Assembly (NCBI GenBank): GCA_964620445.1
Contig: CAZUHB010000015.1
Location: 1 to 64,000, forward strand
Length of the DNA stretch: 64,000 nt
Direction of reading: 5' to 3'
Source of the DNA: CAZUHB01 sp964620445
Lineage (GTDB): Bacteria; Planctomycetota; B15-G4; CAYZWU01
The stretch's first letter is position 1; each line of letters begins with the position of its first letter. The notes under the pieces are model-generated. The model saw only the letters and a program-made list of their open reading frames with translations. It was not told the DNA's origin and made no database searches. The position numbers and the translations under genes are program-made. Of this stretch, positions 17,639 through 27,272 are shown in pieces.

Positions 17639-18520
17639 ATGAACAAGAAAACAGTCCGGAATCAGTTCGTCCGGTTCGCCGGTGCCGATGCGCTCGATCG
17701 TTTCATGGACGCCCTTCACAACAAACCCGCCTGCCGGACGCGCCTCCTCTACTGGCAGGAGAAACTCTGGGAGGATTTCCGTGCGCGCCAACGGATCGAT
17801 GCGCTCGCCCACGATCGGATCCTCGATCTGTTCACCTACTGCCATCGGCACGATCGTGATCTGGAAGCCGGCATCCCGGAGGAGATCGGGGCCTATCACG
17901 CCGCGATGAGCGAGAAGGGCTCCTACTTCCTGCGCGAGGCGTTCCGCCGGGTGGAGGCGCGCTCCTTCCCGTTCGCCGTCCATCGCGAAACCGGGTCGGA
18001 TCGATCCCGCCCGGACCGGTCCTCGCACTGCGCGGCCTGCTGCGACGCGCTGCTCCGTTTCATGAACAAGGCGCACCAGGCGCGCATGACACTTGCCGAC
18101 TATGACAAGTACGTGTGCGACCTGGAGGAAGAGATCCTCGAGATCTACGATCGGCTGGGCGACGAATCGGAGGTGGGGCGGCTCGAGGGATTGGGCCTCT
18201 ACTTCCTCGAACGGCGCGTCACGGCGGCGGCATCGGACCCTGTCCTCGCCGGCCTGGCGTCGAACCTCGACGAGACGGGCAGGCGGCTCCTGAGCGCCGC
18301 CGACCTCCTTCTGGACGAAGCGCCTCTTCGGAGTCTGCGCGCCTTCGTCGAAGGGGAGCGCGCCCGATCGGAGGGGGCTCCGATCGACGCCGCCCGGAAC
18401 CTGGAAGAGCTCGCCGCGCTCTTCGATCTGGAGGCCGGCGCCGAGGCGGACCGCCCGATCCTGAAAAACTGCCAGTGGTTGTACATCGTCCTCTGTGAAT
18501 TCCACAAAGAGACGGGCTGA
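17639..18520 (+). CDS. Hypothetical helical protein with a CxxCC motif
   Basis: The 293-residue protein is mainly helical and charged, with no signal or membrane segment. A cysteine cluster 'SSHCAACCDALLRF' sits near residue 145, followed by 'HQARMTLADYDKYVCDLEEEILEIYDRLG'. I do not recognise the family; a metal site or a regulatory role is possible. ATG 17639 was chosen because GGGAG lies 11 bp upstream; the frame is open up to 17570. It is convergent with a trypsin-like protease gene, with 24 bp between stops. Confidence 0.6.
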   Translation: MNKKTVRNQFVRFAGADALDRFMDALHNKPACRTRLLYWQEKLWEDFRARQRIDALAHDRILDLFTYCHRHDRDLEAGIPEEIGAYHAAMSEKGSYFLREAFRRVEARSFPFAVHRETGSDRSRPDRSSHCAACCDALLRFMNKAHQARMTLADYDKYVCDLEEEILEIYDRLGDESEVGRLEGLGLYFLERRVTAAASDPVLAGLASNLDETGRRLLSAADLLLDEAPLRSLRAFVEGERARSEGAPIDAARNLEELAALFDLEAGAEADRPILKNCQWLYIVLCEFHKETG

Positions 18521-18544
18521 TCGAACGATGGCGCGCGCCGGTTT

Positions 18545-20062
18545 CTATAGCAGCTCGAGCTTCAACCGCTCGAGCACCTTGCCCAGGTCGATCGCATAGG
18601 TCCAGTTCTCCTGCTCCTGACCCTCGCGGAGACGTTCCTGCCAGCCTCCCCAGAGAAGCGCCACCGGGCGGCGCTCGCCGTCGTCGGTCACCAGCACCTT
18701 GCCGCTGTCGCCCTTCCACGAGAAGGCCTTGCCATCCTCGCCGATCACCAGAAGGTCGGTGTAGCGGCTGTAGTCGGCGTCGTGGTACTCGTAGGCGTAT
18801 CCCACGATCGTGCCGCGCTGCACGCCGCGTGTCCGGCCTACACTGACCACCTTCTGGTTAATGATGTCCATCGTGTTCGCATCGATTTTGAGCAGGGGGC
18901 CGACGTCGCCGAGCGCGTGCAGGCCGCCCTGAAGATAGGATTCGAGATCATCGTTCAGCTCCACGTAGCCGCAATCGCATCGAACCGTCGAGAGTTCCTC
19001 ATCGATCACGTTGTCGTACCAGCTCTTGTCGTCGGAGTACTCCAGAGTGCTGTACGTCCTGCCGATGGCGTATTGAAAGTGCCAGGGGTGGTAGATTCTC
19101 CGGCCGGGAGCGTCGGCCACATGCTGGTTGGTCAGAAAGCCCTTGGTATTCCGATCGTTGTGGCGCACCGCGATGCCGGCTGTGCCCACGTAGGCGAACT
19201 GGTTCATCTCGATGCCGTTCTGGAACGCCGCGATCTGGATTCCGCCGATGAGACCGATGCGGCCCGATTTCAGCTCTTCCACGACGATCTCGTTCTCCTC
19301 GCTCAGCGGCGGCAACGGATCCATCTCCTCGAGCGACTGTGCTTTGCCACCGGTCACCACATCGGTCAGGCACCAGAGCCCGTCCGGTCCATCCAGCAAT
19401 TCGGGCGCCTTCTGCTCCTCGGGAACGAGCCAGGTCGCCAGTTTTTGCGGCACGAAAATGATCACGCAGGGATGGTCGGTCTGCTGGTTGTTGGTCCATT
19501 TGAAACCGAGCGCCGTGCCCAGGTTGCCGTTGATCGCCTCGATCTTCTGGCGATTGGCCTCGCGGATGCGGAGCAGGTCGTTGAGGGTTTTGGCCTCCTT
19601 GTCCGTGTCCCTGTCGACCGTGGTTCCCGGCACCTCGACGATCCGCGCCTGGTAGAGCGTGTCGCCCTCGAGAAAGCCCTCCACCCCGACGGTCTGATTC
19701 ATGTACTCGGCGAGGTTGAGCCTGACGTAGCGCTTTTCGTTCCTCCCGTGGACGAAACACTCGATCGTTCTGCTCGAAACGCTCGGTTCGCTCTGCCACT
19801 GGATGAGGTTGAACCCGACCACGCGGCCTTTGATCGTTTGAATCCCCTCCTCGGGAAGGAGTTTCACTTTTCCCGCGTTCCACAGATCGCCGTGGAGCAT
19901 CCCCGATACCTCGATCATTTTGCCCTCATACTGTGTGAGCACGAGGGGCTCCGGTTTCTGGGCCGCCTGCATCGACGTCTTCCAGCAGGAGACGGTCTTT
20001 CCCTGATAGAGAATCGAGTTGTAGCCGACCGCTCGTCCCTGAATCTTTACCATTCCGTTCAT
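18545..20062 (-). CDS. Trypsin-like serine protease with a duplicated N-terminal beta domain
   Basis: The 505-residue protein has a chymotrypsin-fold triad in the usual order: H314 ('FLTNQHVAD'), D363 ('VRCDCGYVEL') and S453 ('KGDSGKVLV'). Residues about 4-70 and 76-145 are two copies of one OB-like module ('IQGRAVGYN' versus 'IKGRVVGFN', each ending with a 'GxLxGDLWNAGKV' or 'GFLEGDTLYQARI' strand). There is no signal peptide, so it may act in the cytoplasm or be exported another way. ATG 20062 is chosen for the GGAGG 9 bp upstream; the frame is open to 20197. Confidence 0.8.
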   Translation of the reverse strand: MNGMVKIQGRAVGYNSILYQGKTVSCWKTSMQAAQKPEPLVLTQYEGKMIEVSGMLHGDLWNAGKVKLLPEEGIQTIKGRVVGFNLIQWQSEPSVSSRTIECFVHGRNEKRYVRLNLAEYMNQTVGVEGFLEGDTLYQARIVEVPGTTVDRDTDKEAKTLNDLLRIREANRQKIEAINGNLGTALGFKWTNNQQTDHPCVIIFVPQKLATWLVPEEQKAPELLDGPDGLWCLTDVVTGGKAQSLEEMDPLPPLSEENEIVVEELKSGRIGLIGGIQIAAFQNGIEMNQFAYVGTAGIAVRHNDRNTKGFLTNQHVADAPGRRIYHPWHFQYAIGRTYSTLEYSDDKSWYDNVIDEELSTVRCDCGYVELNDDLESYLQGGLHALGDVGPLLKIDANTMDIINQKVVSVGRTRGVQRGTIVGYAYEYHDADYSRYTDLLVIGEDGKAFSWKGDSGKVLVTDDGERRPVALLWGGWQERLREGQEQENWTYAIDLGKVLERLKLELL

Positions 20063-20465
20063 CGCAAAACCTCCAATGAAATCACGAATAAACTCGGATC
20101 TATGACGTTTGAGTACTGGATCCCGTAAGGCGAAGCCATTCCCTGCGCGCCGTCGCGCGCCGGCAGGTCCCGGCGGGGTACACCCTGTACGGACCAATGC
20201 CGGGGACTTCCTCAGTAGGAAACCGATCCCTGCTCACCCTGTGCCCGGATTTTCCCATTTTGCCGGAGGCGACGCAATCCAAAAAGGGACGGCCGCAGCC
20301 GAACCGGCTTTGTCAACGCCCTTCGGGCCTTTCGAGGGAGGAAAAAACCGATCACACGCTGCGGGTGTTGTGATATTGTGCTTCTAATCCGTCGGGCTGA
20401 CGGGCGAACAGACACACCGCCCGTCGCCCGGCCACTTTGTTCACACCGTACCGGTGCCTGGAGGG
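20063..20465. other. Divergent intergenic region with a hairpin
   Basis: This 403-bp gap between divergent genes has no gene I can support. GTACA (20178-20182) and TGTAC (20186-20190) pair around CCC, and GGTCC (20166-20170) can pair with GGACC (20191-20195), forming a nested hairpin. A second dyad ATCACA...TGTGAT lies near 20352-20375. No known riboswitch consensus was recognised. Confidence 0.4.
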
Positions 20466-21206
20466 ATGCCCTTGATCGTCAACGCGCTCATCGCCGGAAC
20501 GCAAAAGGGCGGCACCACGGCGCTGGCCGAATTTCTCTCCGAACATCCCCAGATCGGGATGCCCGACATCAAGGAGCTCCACTTCTTCAGAAAGGACGAA
20601 TACTTCCGCCGCAGACCGGTGGACTACGGCGCCTACCACGAGCACTTCTTCCATGCCGACGAATTCAGGATCCTCTGCGACGCCACCCCGATCTACATGT
20701 ACTGGAAGAGCGCGGCCGGACGGATCCGCGAATACAATCCCCGCATGAAACTGGTCTTCCTGCTGCGCCATCCGGTGGAGCGGGCCTATTCGCACTGGCA
20801 GATGATCGTCAAGTGGGGCATGGAGCCCTGGTCGTTCTCGAAAGCGATCCGATGGGAGGCGGTCCGCCGCGTCAGGGCGTTTCCGAAACAGAGCGTCTAT
20901 TTCTCCTACGTGGACAGGGGATTCTACCACAGGCAGATCGTACGGATGTTGCGCTACTTCCCCATGGAGCAGATGCTCTTTCTGAAGAACGAGGAACTGC
21001 GCGACAGCCACCCGGAAACGATCGGCCGCATCTGCGATTTCCTCGGCGTGGACAGGATGAAGGAGACGGAGGCGCGGACCGTGTTCTCCAACGAGTACGC
21101 GCCCATGACCGGATCGGATCGGACCTACCTCCTGCGGAAATACGCGAAGGACACGGCCGCGCTGGAGAAACTGCTCGGCTGGGATTGCGCGGCGTGGAAA
21201 GAGTAG
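20466..21206 (+). CDS. Sulfotransferase family protein
   Basis: This is a protein of about 246 residues with the PAPS-binding signatures of sulfotransferases: the 5'-phosphosulfate loop 'GTQKGGTTAL' near the N-terminus and the 3'-phosphate motif 'RHPVERAYSHWQM' at mid length, plus 'ICDFLGV' near the end. Such enzymes move sulfate from PAPS to carbohydrates, lipids or peptides; the acceptor is unknown. The start is uncertain: GGAGGG is directly adjacent to ATG 20466, so TTG 20472 would have better spacing, and GTG 20454 is also possible. The stop is 7 bp from the convergent carboxypeptidase stop. Confidence 0.85.
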   Translation: MPLIVNALIAGTQKGGTTALAEFLSEHPQIGMPDIKELHFFRKDEYFRRRPVDYGAYHEHFFHADEFRILCDATPIYMYWKSAAGRIREYNPRMKLVFLLRHPVERAYSHWQMIVKWGMEPWSFSKAIRWEAVRRVRAFPKQSVYFSYVDRGFYHRQIVRMLRYFPMEQMLFLKNEELRDSHPETIGRICDFLGVDRMKETEARTVFSNEYAPMTGSDRTYLLRKYAKDTAALEKLLGWDCAAWKE

Positions 21207-21213
21207 GGGAGCT

Positions 21214-22983
21214 CTATTCCTCCACGACGAGGGTCACCGCGGCCGAGGCCGCCTCGGGCAGATACCACTTGGTCGTGAATGTGAGATAGGCCATGTAGAA
21301 GGTCATCCCCACCAGCCCCGGATTGGCCGGAATCGCCAGAGCCGCATCGGCGTGGCCCGAGCCGTCGAGCTGGCCCGACCAGCCGGGAAAGTGGCCGGCC
21401 GTGTTCCGGAGCGTGTCATCCAGGCCGATGGGGAAGAAAAGGCCGTTCCCGAAGGTGAATCCCGTGTCGATGAGCGAGAGGCCGTTGACGTAGTACTGGT
21501 TCGCCCCCGCCGGATAGTCGAAGGAGAGGGCGAGGGTTTCGCCGGGCGACACGTGGCCGGTGACGGTGAGCGCCGGGCCCGAACCGAGCTGGGTCTCGAG
21601 CACCAACGATCTGTCGGCAGCGACATCGACGTTCACCGTGCGCGCCGAGTATCCCGTTGCCGAGAAGGTCACGTCATAGTTCCCGGGGGGCAGGAAGTAG
21701 TGGAAGCGCCCCTCGGGTCCGCCGCTCCGCCGCTTGTCGCCCGCCGTGTAGTTGATCCCGGAGATCTCGATGTCGGCCACGAGCGGGTCGCCCGACGTCG
21801 TTTCGGTGACATGACCCTTGATCGGAATCTCGTGTTCGAGGAACCACTTGACCCCGGGCCAGACGAGCTGCGCCTCGTAGAGCGCGTCGTTGTAGGGCGG
21901 CTGGAAATCGAGGGCTGTCTCCGCGAGGAAGGCGAAGGTGCCGAACTCGTTCAACTGCCACTGGTAGTGCTCTCCCTCGGCCGACGCCTTGCGGATGTAA
22001 CCGTAGTAGTTCATCTCCGAGGAGAGCTCGGTCGCCTCGGCCACGTAGTAGTTCTCGATCTCCGTGGGCAAGGCCGAGCTGAGATAGTAGGTGTACAGAA
22101 CCTCGCGGCCGTAGTTGTGAAAGTCGAGCACCTTGGCGAAACGCCTGTTCTGGGAGAGGACGATCATGTTCCGCGTCTCCTGTTCCGATCCGGCCATCGG
22201 CCCCTTGTAGGTGTCGGAGCTCGGACTCGTGCTGCCGCCGTAGGGGCCGTTCCACCCGTAGGGGTAGTTGCGATTCAGGTCGACGCCGAAGTAGCCTCCC
22301 GGAAAGGGGGTGCGGTTCTTGCGCCAGTAATCGTAGACGTCGAAACAGTAGACATAGCCGTCGGGGTTCCAGACCGGCGAGATCCAGATCTCGTTGTTGT
22401 CCACGAGCGCGGTGATCTCCGGATCGGTGCCGTAGTTGTCGAGGAGCTGCTCGATGGCGTGGATGGCGAGCTCGGGAGTGGCGATCTCGCGGGCGTGGTG
22501 GCACGACACGATCATGATCGCCGGTTCGTCCTCGTCCTGGTCCACGTTGTCCGAGATCTTGAGCGCGTAGATCGGCCGGTTTTCGTAGGTGTTTCCCACT
22601 CCGGTGAAGGCGCCCACATCGATGTTCCTCGCGATGGCGGGGTGGTTCGTTTCGAAATCGGCCATGAGCTGCACGATGGCGGCATAGTCGCGGTAGCCGG
22701 GCGGAATGCTTCGCCCGGAGGAGGACCCGATGATCTTGGGATCGAGGCCCATCGCATCGAGCTGCCGCAGCGCGGAGGGGGACACGACCAGTTCCACTGT
22801 ACCGCTCCCGGCATCGTGTCCGGCAACGTCGAAGCCGAGACTCTCGAGGGAACGCACCACTCCGGCGCTGTCCGGCGCCGTGATCTCGACGCGATGATGC
22901 AGGTCGTTCCTGGCGAAACCGTCCGGACCGGCGAAGGAGAGCAAAAGCAGCACGAGGATCGATGGAACGAGTCTTTCTGACAT
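21214..22983 (-). CDS. Secreted M14 zinc carboxypeptidase
   Basis: The 589-residue protein has a signal peptide (about 1-25) and an M14 propeptide-like region. The catalytic domain has H163-A-R-E166 (zinc ligands of HxxE), 'NPDGYVY', 'DLNRNYPYGW' (substrate-binding Asn-Arg), a third His in 'LDFHNYG' and the catalytic Glu in 'AFLAETALDF'. A carboxypeptidase-regulatory beta domain follows ('IKGHVTETTSGDPL'). The last 125 or so residues form a beta module shared with two other secreted proteins of this window. It removes C-terminal residues from external peptides. ATG 22983 was chosen because GAGGAA is 8 bp upstream; the earlier GTG overlaps that site. Confidence 0.92.
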   Translation of the reverse strand: MSERLVPSILVLLLLSFAGPDGFARNDLHHRVEITAPDSAGVVRSLESLGFDVAGHDAGSGTVELVVSPSALRQLDAMGLDPKIIGSSSGRSIPPGYRDYAAIVQLMADFETNHPAIARNIDVGAFTGVGNTYENRPIYALKISDNVDQDEDEPAIMIVSCHHAREIATPELAIHAIEQLLDNYGTDPEITALVDNNEIWISPVWNPDGYVYCFDVYDYWRKNRTPFPGGYFGVDLNRNYPYGWNGPYGGSTSPSSDTYKGPMAGSEQETRNMIVLSQNRRFAKVLDFHNYGREVLYTYYLSSALPTEIENYYVAEATELSSEMNYYGYIRKASAEGEHYQWQLNEFGTFAFLAETALDFQPPYNDALYEAQLVWPGVKWFLEHEIPIKGHVTETTSGDPLVADIEISGINYTAGDKRRSGGPEGRFHYFLPPGNYDVTFSATGYSARTVNVDVAADRSLVLETQLGSGPALTVTGHVSPGETLALSFDYPAGANQYYVNGLSLIDTGFTFGNGLFFPIGLDDTLRNTAGHFPGWSGQLDGSGHADAALAIPANPGLVGMTFYMAYLTFTTKWYLPEAASAAVTLVVEE

Positions 22984-23245
22984 GATTCGGTTCCTCACAG
23001 CGGATCGAGGTTTTCCTGTTCGGATGAAGGTGGCTGCAGGAGGGGGCGACGGCGCGCCGTTCGTCCTGTTAAACTATTAAGATAACCTAATTTGACGAGA
23101 CCGCAATATCCGATATTTCCGCCCCGCCCCGGTTGCACACCGGGCGAAATGGATCTATCCATCCTTCAAAAAGAAGTTTTCATTGATTAGAATTGCTCAC
23201 TCGAAAAACGCAGTGCACCACGCAATCGAACCTCCTGGAGCGACG

Positions 23246-24484
23246 ATGATGCTCAACTCATTATTTCGAACGGCGTTAGCAGGTCTTCTCTTCCTGTCTC
23301 CCTGCGGCCCGCCCCTTGCCGCCGAGGAGGAGATCCTCGAAAAGAAGGCATCCAGAATCCACGACGCCGTACTCACGATCGACACCCACGTGGACACACC
23401 GATGCGGTTGACGGGGTCCGATTTCGACATCTCCCGCCGGCACGATCCGCGCAAGGGAGGCGGCAAAGTCGATCTTCCGCGGATGAAGGACGGGGGGCTC
23501 GACGCGGTCTTCTTCGCCGTGTTCATCGGCCAGGGGCCGCGCACCGCCGAGGGTAACGAGAGGGCGAAGAAGGAGGCGCTCGAGACGCTCGAGGCCATTC
23601 ACGAGGCCGTCAAGGCGAATCCGGCCCAGGCCGAGACCGCCCTGACCCCCGACGACGCCTACAGGATCGAAAAGAAGCGCAAGCGCGCCATCTTCATCGG
23701 CATGGAAAACGGTTACCCCGTCGGCCGGGACCTGACGCTGATCCAGCGCTACTACCGCCTCGGCGTTCGCTACATCACCCTCTGTCACACGCGCAACAAC
23801 GATATCTGCGATTCGTCGACCGACGAGGCCGAGCACCATGGTGTGAGCCTCTTCGGAAAAAAGGTGATCGAGGAGATGAACCGCCTCGGGATGCTGATCG
23901 ACGTGTCGCACATCTCGGACGAGGCCTTCTACGATGTCCTGAAATATTCCAGGGCTCCCGTGTTCGCGTCCCACTCGTGCGCGCGGGCGATCTGCGACAA
24001 CCCGAGAAACCTCGACGACGACATGCTCCGGAAGCTGGCCGAGAAGGGCGGCGTGGTCCAGATGTGCATCCTGAGCGCCTACGTCAAGACGCCGGCGCCC
24101 AATCCGGAGCGGGATGCGGCCTTGAAGGCGTTGAGGGCGAAGTACAGGAATTTCAGCGACCTCTCGGAGAAGGAAAAGAAAGCGGCACGCCAGGAGTGGG
24201 TCGCGCTGCAGGACAAGTACCCGCGCGACCTGGCCAACGTGTCCGACGTGGTCGACCACATCGATCACATCGTCAAGGTCGTGGGGATCGACCACGTGGG
24301 CATCGGAACCGACTTCGACGGCGGGGGCGGCGTGGCCGACTGCTTCGACGTGAGCCAGCTCGGCAACATCACCCTCGAACTGGTGCGGCGCGGTTACACC
24401 GAGGATCAGATCCGCAAGATCTGGGGCGGGAATATCATGCGCGTTTTTCGCGCCGTCGAGAAGATCGCCGAGGAGATGGTCTAG
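23246..24484 (+). CDS. Exported membrane dipeptidase (M19)
   Basis: The 412-residue protein has an N-terminal signal (about 1-25, 'LAAEEE'). M19 landmarks are 'TIDTHVDTPMRL' (first His and Asp zinc ligands), 'GMENGYPVG' with the bridging Glu, 'YITLCHTRNNDICDSS', 'LIDVSHISDEAF' and 'FASHSCARAI' (further His ligands), and 'VGIGTDFDGGGGV' near the end. Renal-dipeptidase family enzymes cleave dipeptides, sometimes with D-residues. ATG 23246 has GGAG upstream. It sits among several exported peptidases, which suggests peptide scavenging. Confidence 0.92.
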   Translation: MMLNSLFRTALAGLLFLSPCGPPLAAEEEILEKKASRIHDAVLTIDTHVDTPMRLTGSDFDISRRHDPRKGGGKVDLPRMKDGGLDAVFFAVFIGQGPRTAEGNERAKKEALETLEAIHEAVKANPAQAETALTPDDAYRIEKKRKRAIFIGMENGYPVGRDLTLIQRYYRLGVRYITLCHTRNNDICDSSTDEAEHHGVSLFGKKVIEEMNRLGMLIDVSHISDEAFYDVLKYSRAPVFASHSCARAICDNPRNLDDDMLRKLAEKGGVVQMCILSAYVKTPAPNPERDAALKALRAKYRNFSDLSEKEKKAARQEWVALQDKYPRDLANVSDVVDHIDHIVKVVGIDHVGIGTDFDGGGGVADCFDVSQLGNITLELVRRGYTEDQIRKIWGGNIMRVFRAVEKIAEEMV

Positions 24485-24493
24485 CCGCGGCGC

Positions 24494-27211
24494 TCACAGT
24501 TCGTATTGCGCCTGGACCTCTTCCTGGGTCAGGACCTTGTTGTAGATCTTGACCTCGTCCAGAATCCCGTCGAAGTAGTCCGCCTTGCCCGTGCGCGTGC
24601 CGATCGACAGGACATCGGTGCCGGGATCGTTGTGCGGCCGGCTGTCGGAGGTGTCCAGTTCCCCGTTGATGTAGATCGCCTTCGTGCCGCCCGCGGCGTA
24701 GGTGCAGGCCACGTGGTACCACTCGTTGAAATCGAGCACCGTCGTGCCCGTCAACGTCTGCGTGCCTTTCACCCAGAGGTGATTCACCACGATATAGCCG
24801 TTGCCCGAGGTATTGGTCGACACCTCGTAGGCGTCGTCGCTTCCCAGGACCCTGTTCCTCACCCCGGTCACGGCGTTGGTCTTCATCCAGAACATGACCG
24901 TCCCCTGGGCCGGGGGATCGAAGGCGCCGCACTTGATGTAGTCGTTGAGACCGTCGAAACCGAGCGCCCACTTGAACTTGCCCGTCGTCCACGTGGGGGC
25001 GTTGAAGAGCGTTCCCTCGTGGTTCTTGCCCGACGAATCGCTCGTCTTGGTTCCCGTGCCCTCGTCGAACTTCCAGTAGCCGATCAGGTTGGCGTTGGCG
25101 AGCGCCTCGTCGTGGTAGTTGTAGATGTTGGCTTCCGTCCGATAGCCCGAATAGGCGGCATACCAGCTCTTGTAGCTCTTTCCCGAGCTCTCGGCCCACT
25201 CGGCGAAGTGATTGTAGGCGTCGAGGATTTCCTTGGTTTCGATGGGATACTCGAAGCTGACCGGCGTGGTCAGCGCCCAGGGCAGGTTCTTGGCGGTCTT
25301 GTAGTATCGCCCCTTCGACGGATCGCTGTCGTCGTTCCCGGTTCCGAACAGACCGGTATCGGCGAGATCGGTGGGCGCCTTGTCGGGCAGGTGGATCTCG
25401 TGGCCGCGCGTCTTGTTCACGATGAGAAAGCCGCCGTCGAGCGGACTGATCGTCGCGGCCTCCTCCGCGGTGAGGGGGCTGGTGAATTCGATGACGATGG
25501 TCAGGCTCTTCGGCTGCACGTAGCCGGCGCCGATCTCGGTGTTGACATAGTTTCCCTCGGAGCGGGGCATGAGGCTGCTCACATTGTCGCAGCCGATGAC
25601 GACCGCCTTGGTCTGCCCCGCCTCGCACTTGTTCGAGGCGAGGGTGATGTAGTCGTAGGGCGGGGCGGACAGGCTCATGCCCGACACGTTCAACACCCTC
25701 GAGGGAGGGATGTCGAAGACCCATCCGAAACCGTTCTCGTAGAGCGCACCCACCCCCTGGATGATGAATGTTCCGATCAGCGAGACGATCCGGCCGTCGG
25801 CGTTCTTGATCTGCCTCAGCTGGTAGTCGAGCACGAGGTCGTTGAAGTCGTAGTCGCCCTTCTCCGGCCACTTGTCCTCGAAGGCGAGGGTGGCGAAGTT
25901 GCTGTCCGACGGGTAGTACTCGGCAAAGGCTCTGTCCGCGTCGTTGGGGAAGTCGTCGGAGCTGTCCGGAATGCCGTCGCTGTCCGTGTCGGTGCTTCCC
26001 TTGAAGACAAGGACGTCGTCGACGTACCACCCGGGATACCCTTGCGAGGCGGCATCCACCGTATCGAAGCGGAACCGGATGTTCACGGTCTGGCCGCTGT
26101 AGTCGCTCAGGCCGCAGTTGCTCGTGATCCACCCGCCGCTGCTGCCCGAGAGGGCGGTCTCCTCCGCCTCGAAGCTGGTCGTCCCCCGAAGTTCCGTCCA
26201 CGACTGTCCGCCGTTGGTGCTGATCGCGACGAGGCAGAAGTCCCACCCGACCTCGGTATAGAAGTTCTCCTTGAAGGAGAGCGTGATCGGCGTCTCGGCG
26301 GGCAGCACGATCGACGGGCTGATGAGGGAGTTGTTGATCCTGTTCTGCGTGTTGTAGTTGGATGTGTCGTCGTCGCCGCACCACCAGGCCGTGGTGATCT
26401 GGCCGTCCCTGTCCTTCTCGGCCTGGTGCCAGAGGTCGTCGGTCTCGGACGTCGCCGTCGTCCACCCGTTGGTGCCGCTCTCCATGTCATCGAAGAAGAT
26501 TGTCGTCTCCGACGAGCTCGCGTGGGCTTCCACGTTGTCCACCAGAAAGGCGACCTCGGTGGCGCTGTTGATCATCAGCTGGTCGAAGACGAGCCACAGC
26601 GAGAGCGGAGCGTTCGTGGGATCCCATCCCGGGTAGGAGATGTCGTCGGTGTAGATCGAGAAGGAAACCCAGTCGGTCATGTACGAAAATCCGGTGTCGG
26701 CACCGTCGAGCACGGAGAGCTCCCATTCCTGCTGGGCGGAGATGAAGTTGATCGTGGAATAGGATCCGTCTCCCATGCCGTCCACGCTGATCGCCGCCAG
26801 AATCGGCTGCCCCGCCGAGGGAGCCTTGGCCACCGCCTCGAAGGGATTGGCGCAGGAAAAGAAAGGCAGGTTGTCGAAGAGGATCCTCACGTCGAAGGTG
26901 ATCTCGTGGTAGCCGGACCAGTCGAAGGGCTCGGTCCAGAGGGTGTTGAAATCGGTGAAGTGGCTGGGCGGATAGTTCTCCCCCTGAATGAAGGCCATGT
27001 AGCTGCCCTCGGTGGGGGTGACGGAACCGAGGTTCCCGATCACCGAGTAATTCGCCAGATGGCCGGTGTTGTTGGCCGCCTGGTTCCATCCGGTGAAATC
27101 ACCCGATTCGAATCCGCCATTGGTGATCTGCCCGAGGGCTCCCGGCGAGATGAACGCGGCCGCGAGAAGGGCGGCGGAGATCACGGTGATCGTCTTCTTG
27201 TCCCAATGCAT
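24494..27211 (-). CDS. Secreted LruC-domain protein with a C-terminal LamG domain
   Basis: The 905-residue protein has a signal peptide (to about 28) and an N-terminal beta-sandwich region. At about 425 there is a calcium-binding-like 'DTDSDGIPDSSDDFPND', immediately followed by the LruC (DUF4842) domain: 'WPEKGDYDFNDLVLDYQ', 'GNDDSDPSKGRYYKTAKNLPWAL', 'FEYPIETKEILDAY'. Residues about 700-905 are a LamG/concanavalin-like domain ('LIGYWKFDEGTGTKTSDSSG'). It is probably surface-located. It lies 61 bp downstream of a lipoprotein gene that carries the module normally found at the N-terminus of LruC proteins. The stop is 9 bp from the convergent dipeptidase stop. Confidence 0.85.
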   Translation of the reverse strand: MHWDKKTITVISAALLAAAFISPGALGQITNGGFESGDFTGWNQAANNTGHLANYSVIGNLGSVTPTEGSYMAFIQGENYPPSHFTDFNTLWTEPFDWSGYHEITFDVRILFDNLPFFSCANPFEAVAKAPSAGQPILAAISVDGMGDGSYSTINFISAQQEWELSVLDGADTGFSYMTDWVSFSIYTDDISYPGWDPTNAPLSLWLVFDQLMINSATEVAFLVDNVEAHASSSETTIFFDDMESGTNGWTTATSETDDLWHQAEKDRDGQITTAWWCGDDDTSNYNTQNRINNSLISPSIVLPAETPITLSFKENFYTEVGWDFCLVAISTNGGQSWTELRGTTSFEAEETALSGSSGGWITSNCGLSDYSGQTVNIRFRFDTVDAASQGYPGWYVDDVLVFKGSTDTDSDGIPDSSDDFPNDADRAFAEYYPSDSNFATLAFEDKWPEKGDYDFNDLVLDYQLRQIKNADGRIVSLIGTFIIQGVGALYENGFGWVFDIPPSRVLNVSGMSLSAPPYDYITLASNKCEAGQTKAVVIGCDNVSSLMPRSEGNYVNTEIGAGYVQPKSLTIVIEFTSPLTAEEAATISPLDGGFLIVNKTRGHEIHLPDKAPTDLADTGLFGTGNDDSDPSKGRYYKTAKNLPWALTTPVSFEYPIETKEILDAYNHFAEWAESSGKSYKSWYAAYSGYRTEANIYNYHDEALANANLIGYWKFDEGTGTKTSDSSGKNHEGTLFNAPTWTTGKFKWALGFDGLNDYIKCGAFDPPAQGTVMFWMKTNAVTGVRNRVLGSDDAYEVSTNTSGNGYIVVNHLWVKGTQTLTGTTVLDFNEWYHVACTYAAGGTKAIYINGELDTSDSRPHNDPGTDVLSIGTRTGKADYFDGILDEVKIYNKVLTQEEVQAQYEL

Positions 27212-27272
27212 CGTTATCTTTCCTCTCGGCTAGAACCATGTTCCGGTGCAACAGCCGCGCGGGGGACGGCCT

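Noticed and set aside
20166..20290. Cyclic-di-GMP riboswitch-like sequence on the minus strand
   Set aside because: Only a CACAGGG word matches. The rest of the GEMM consensus and the pairing are missing.
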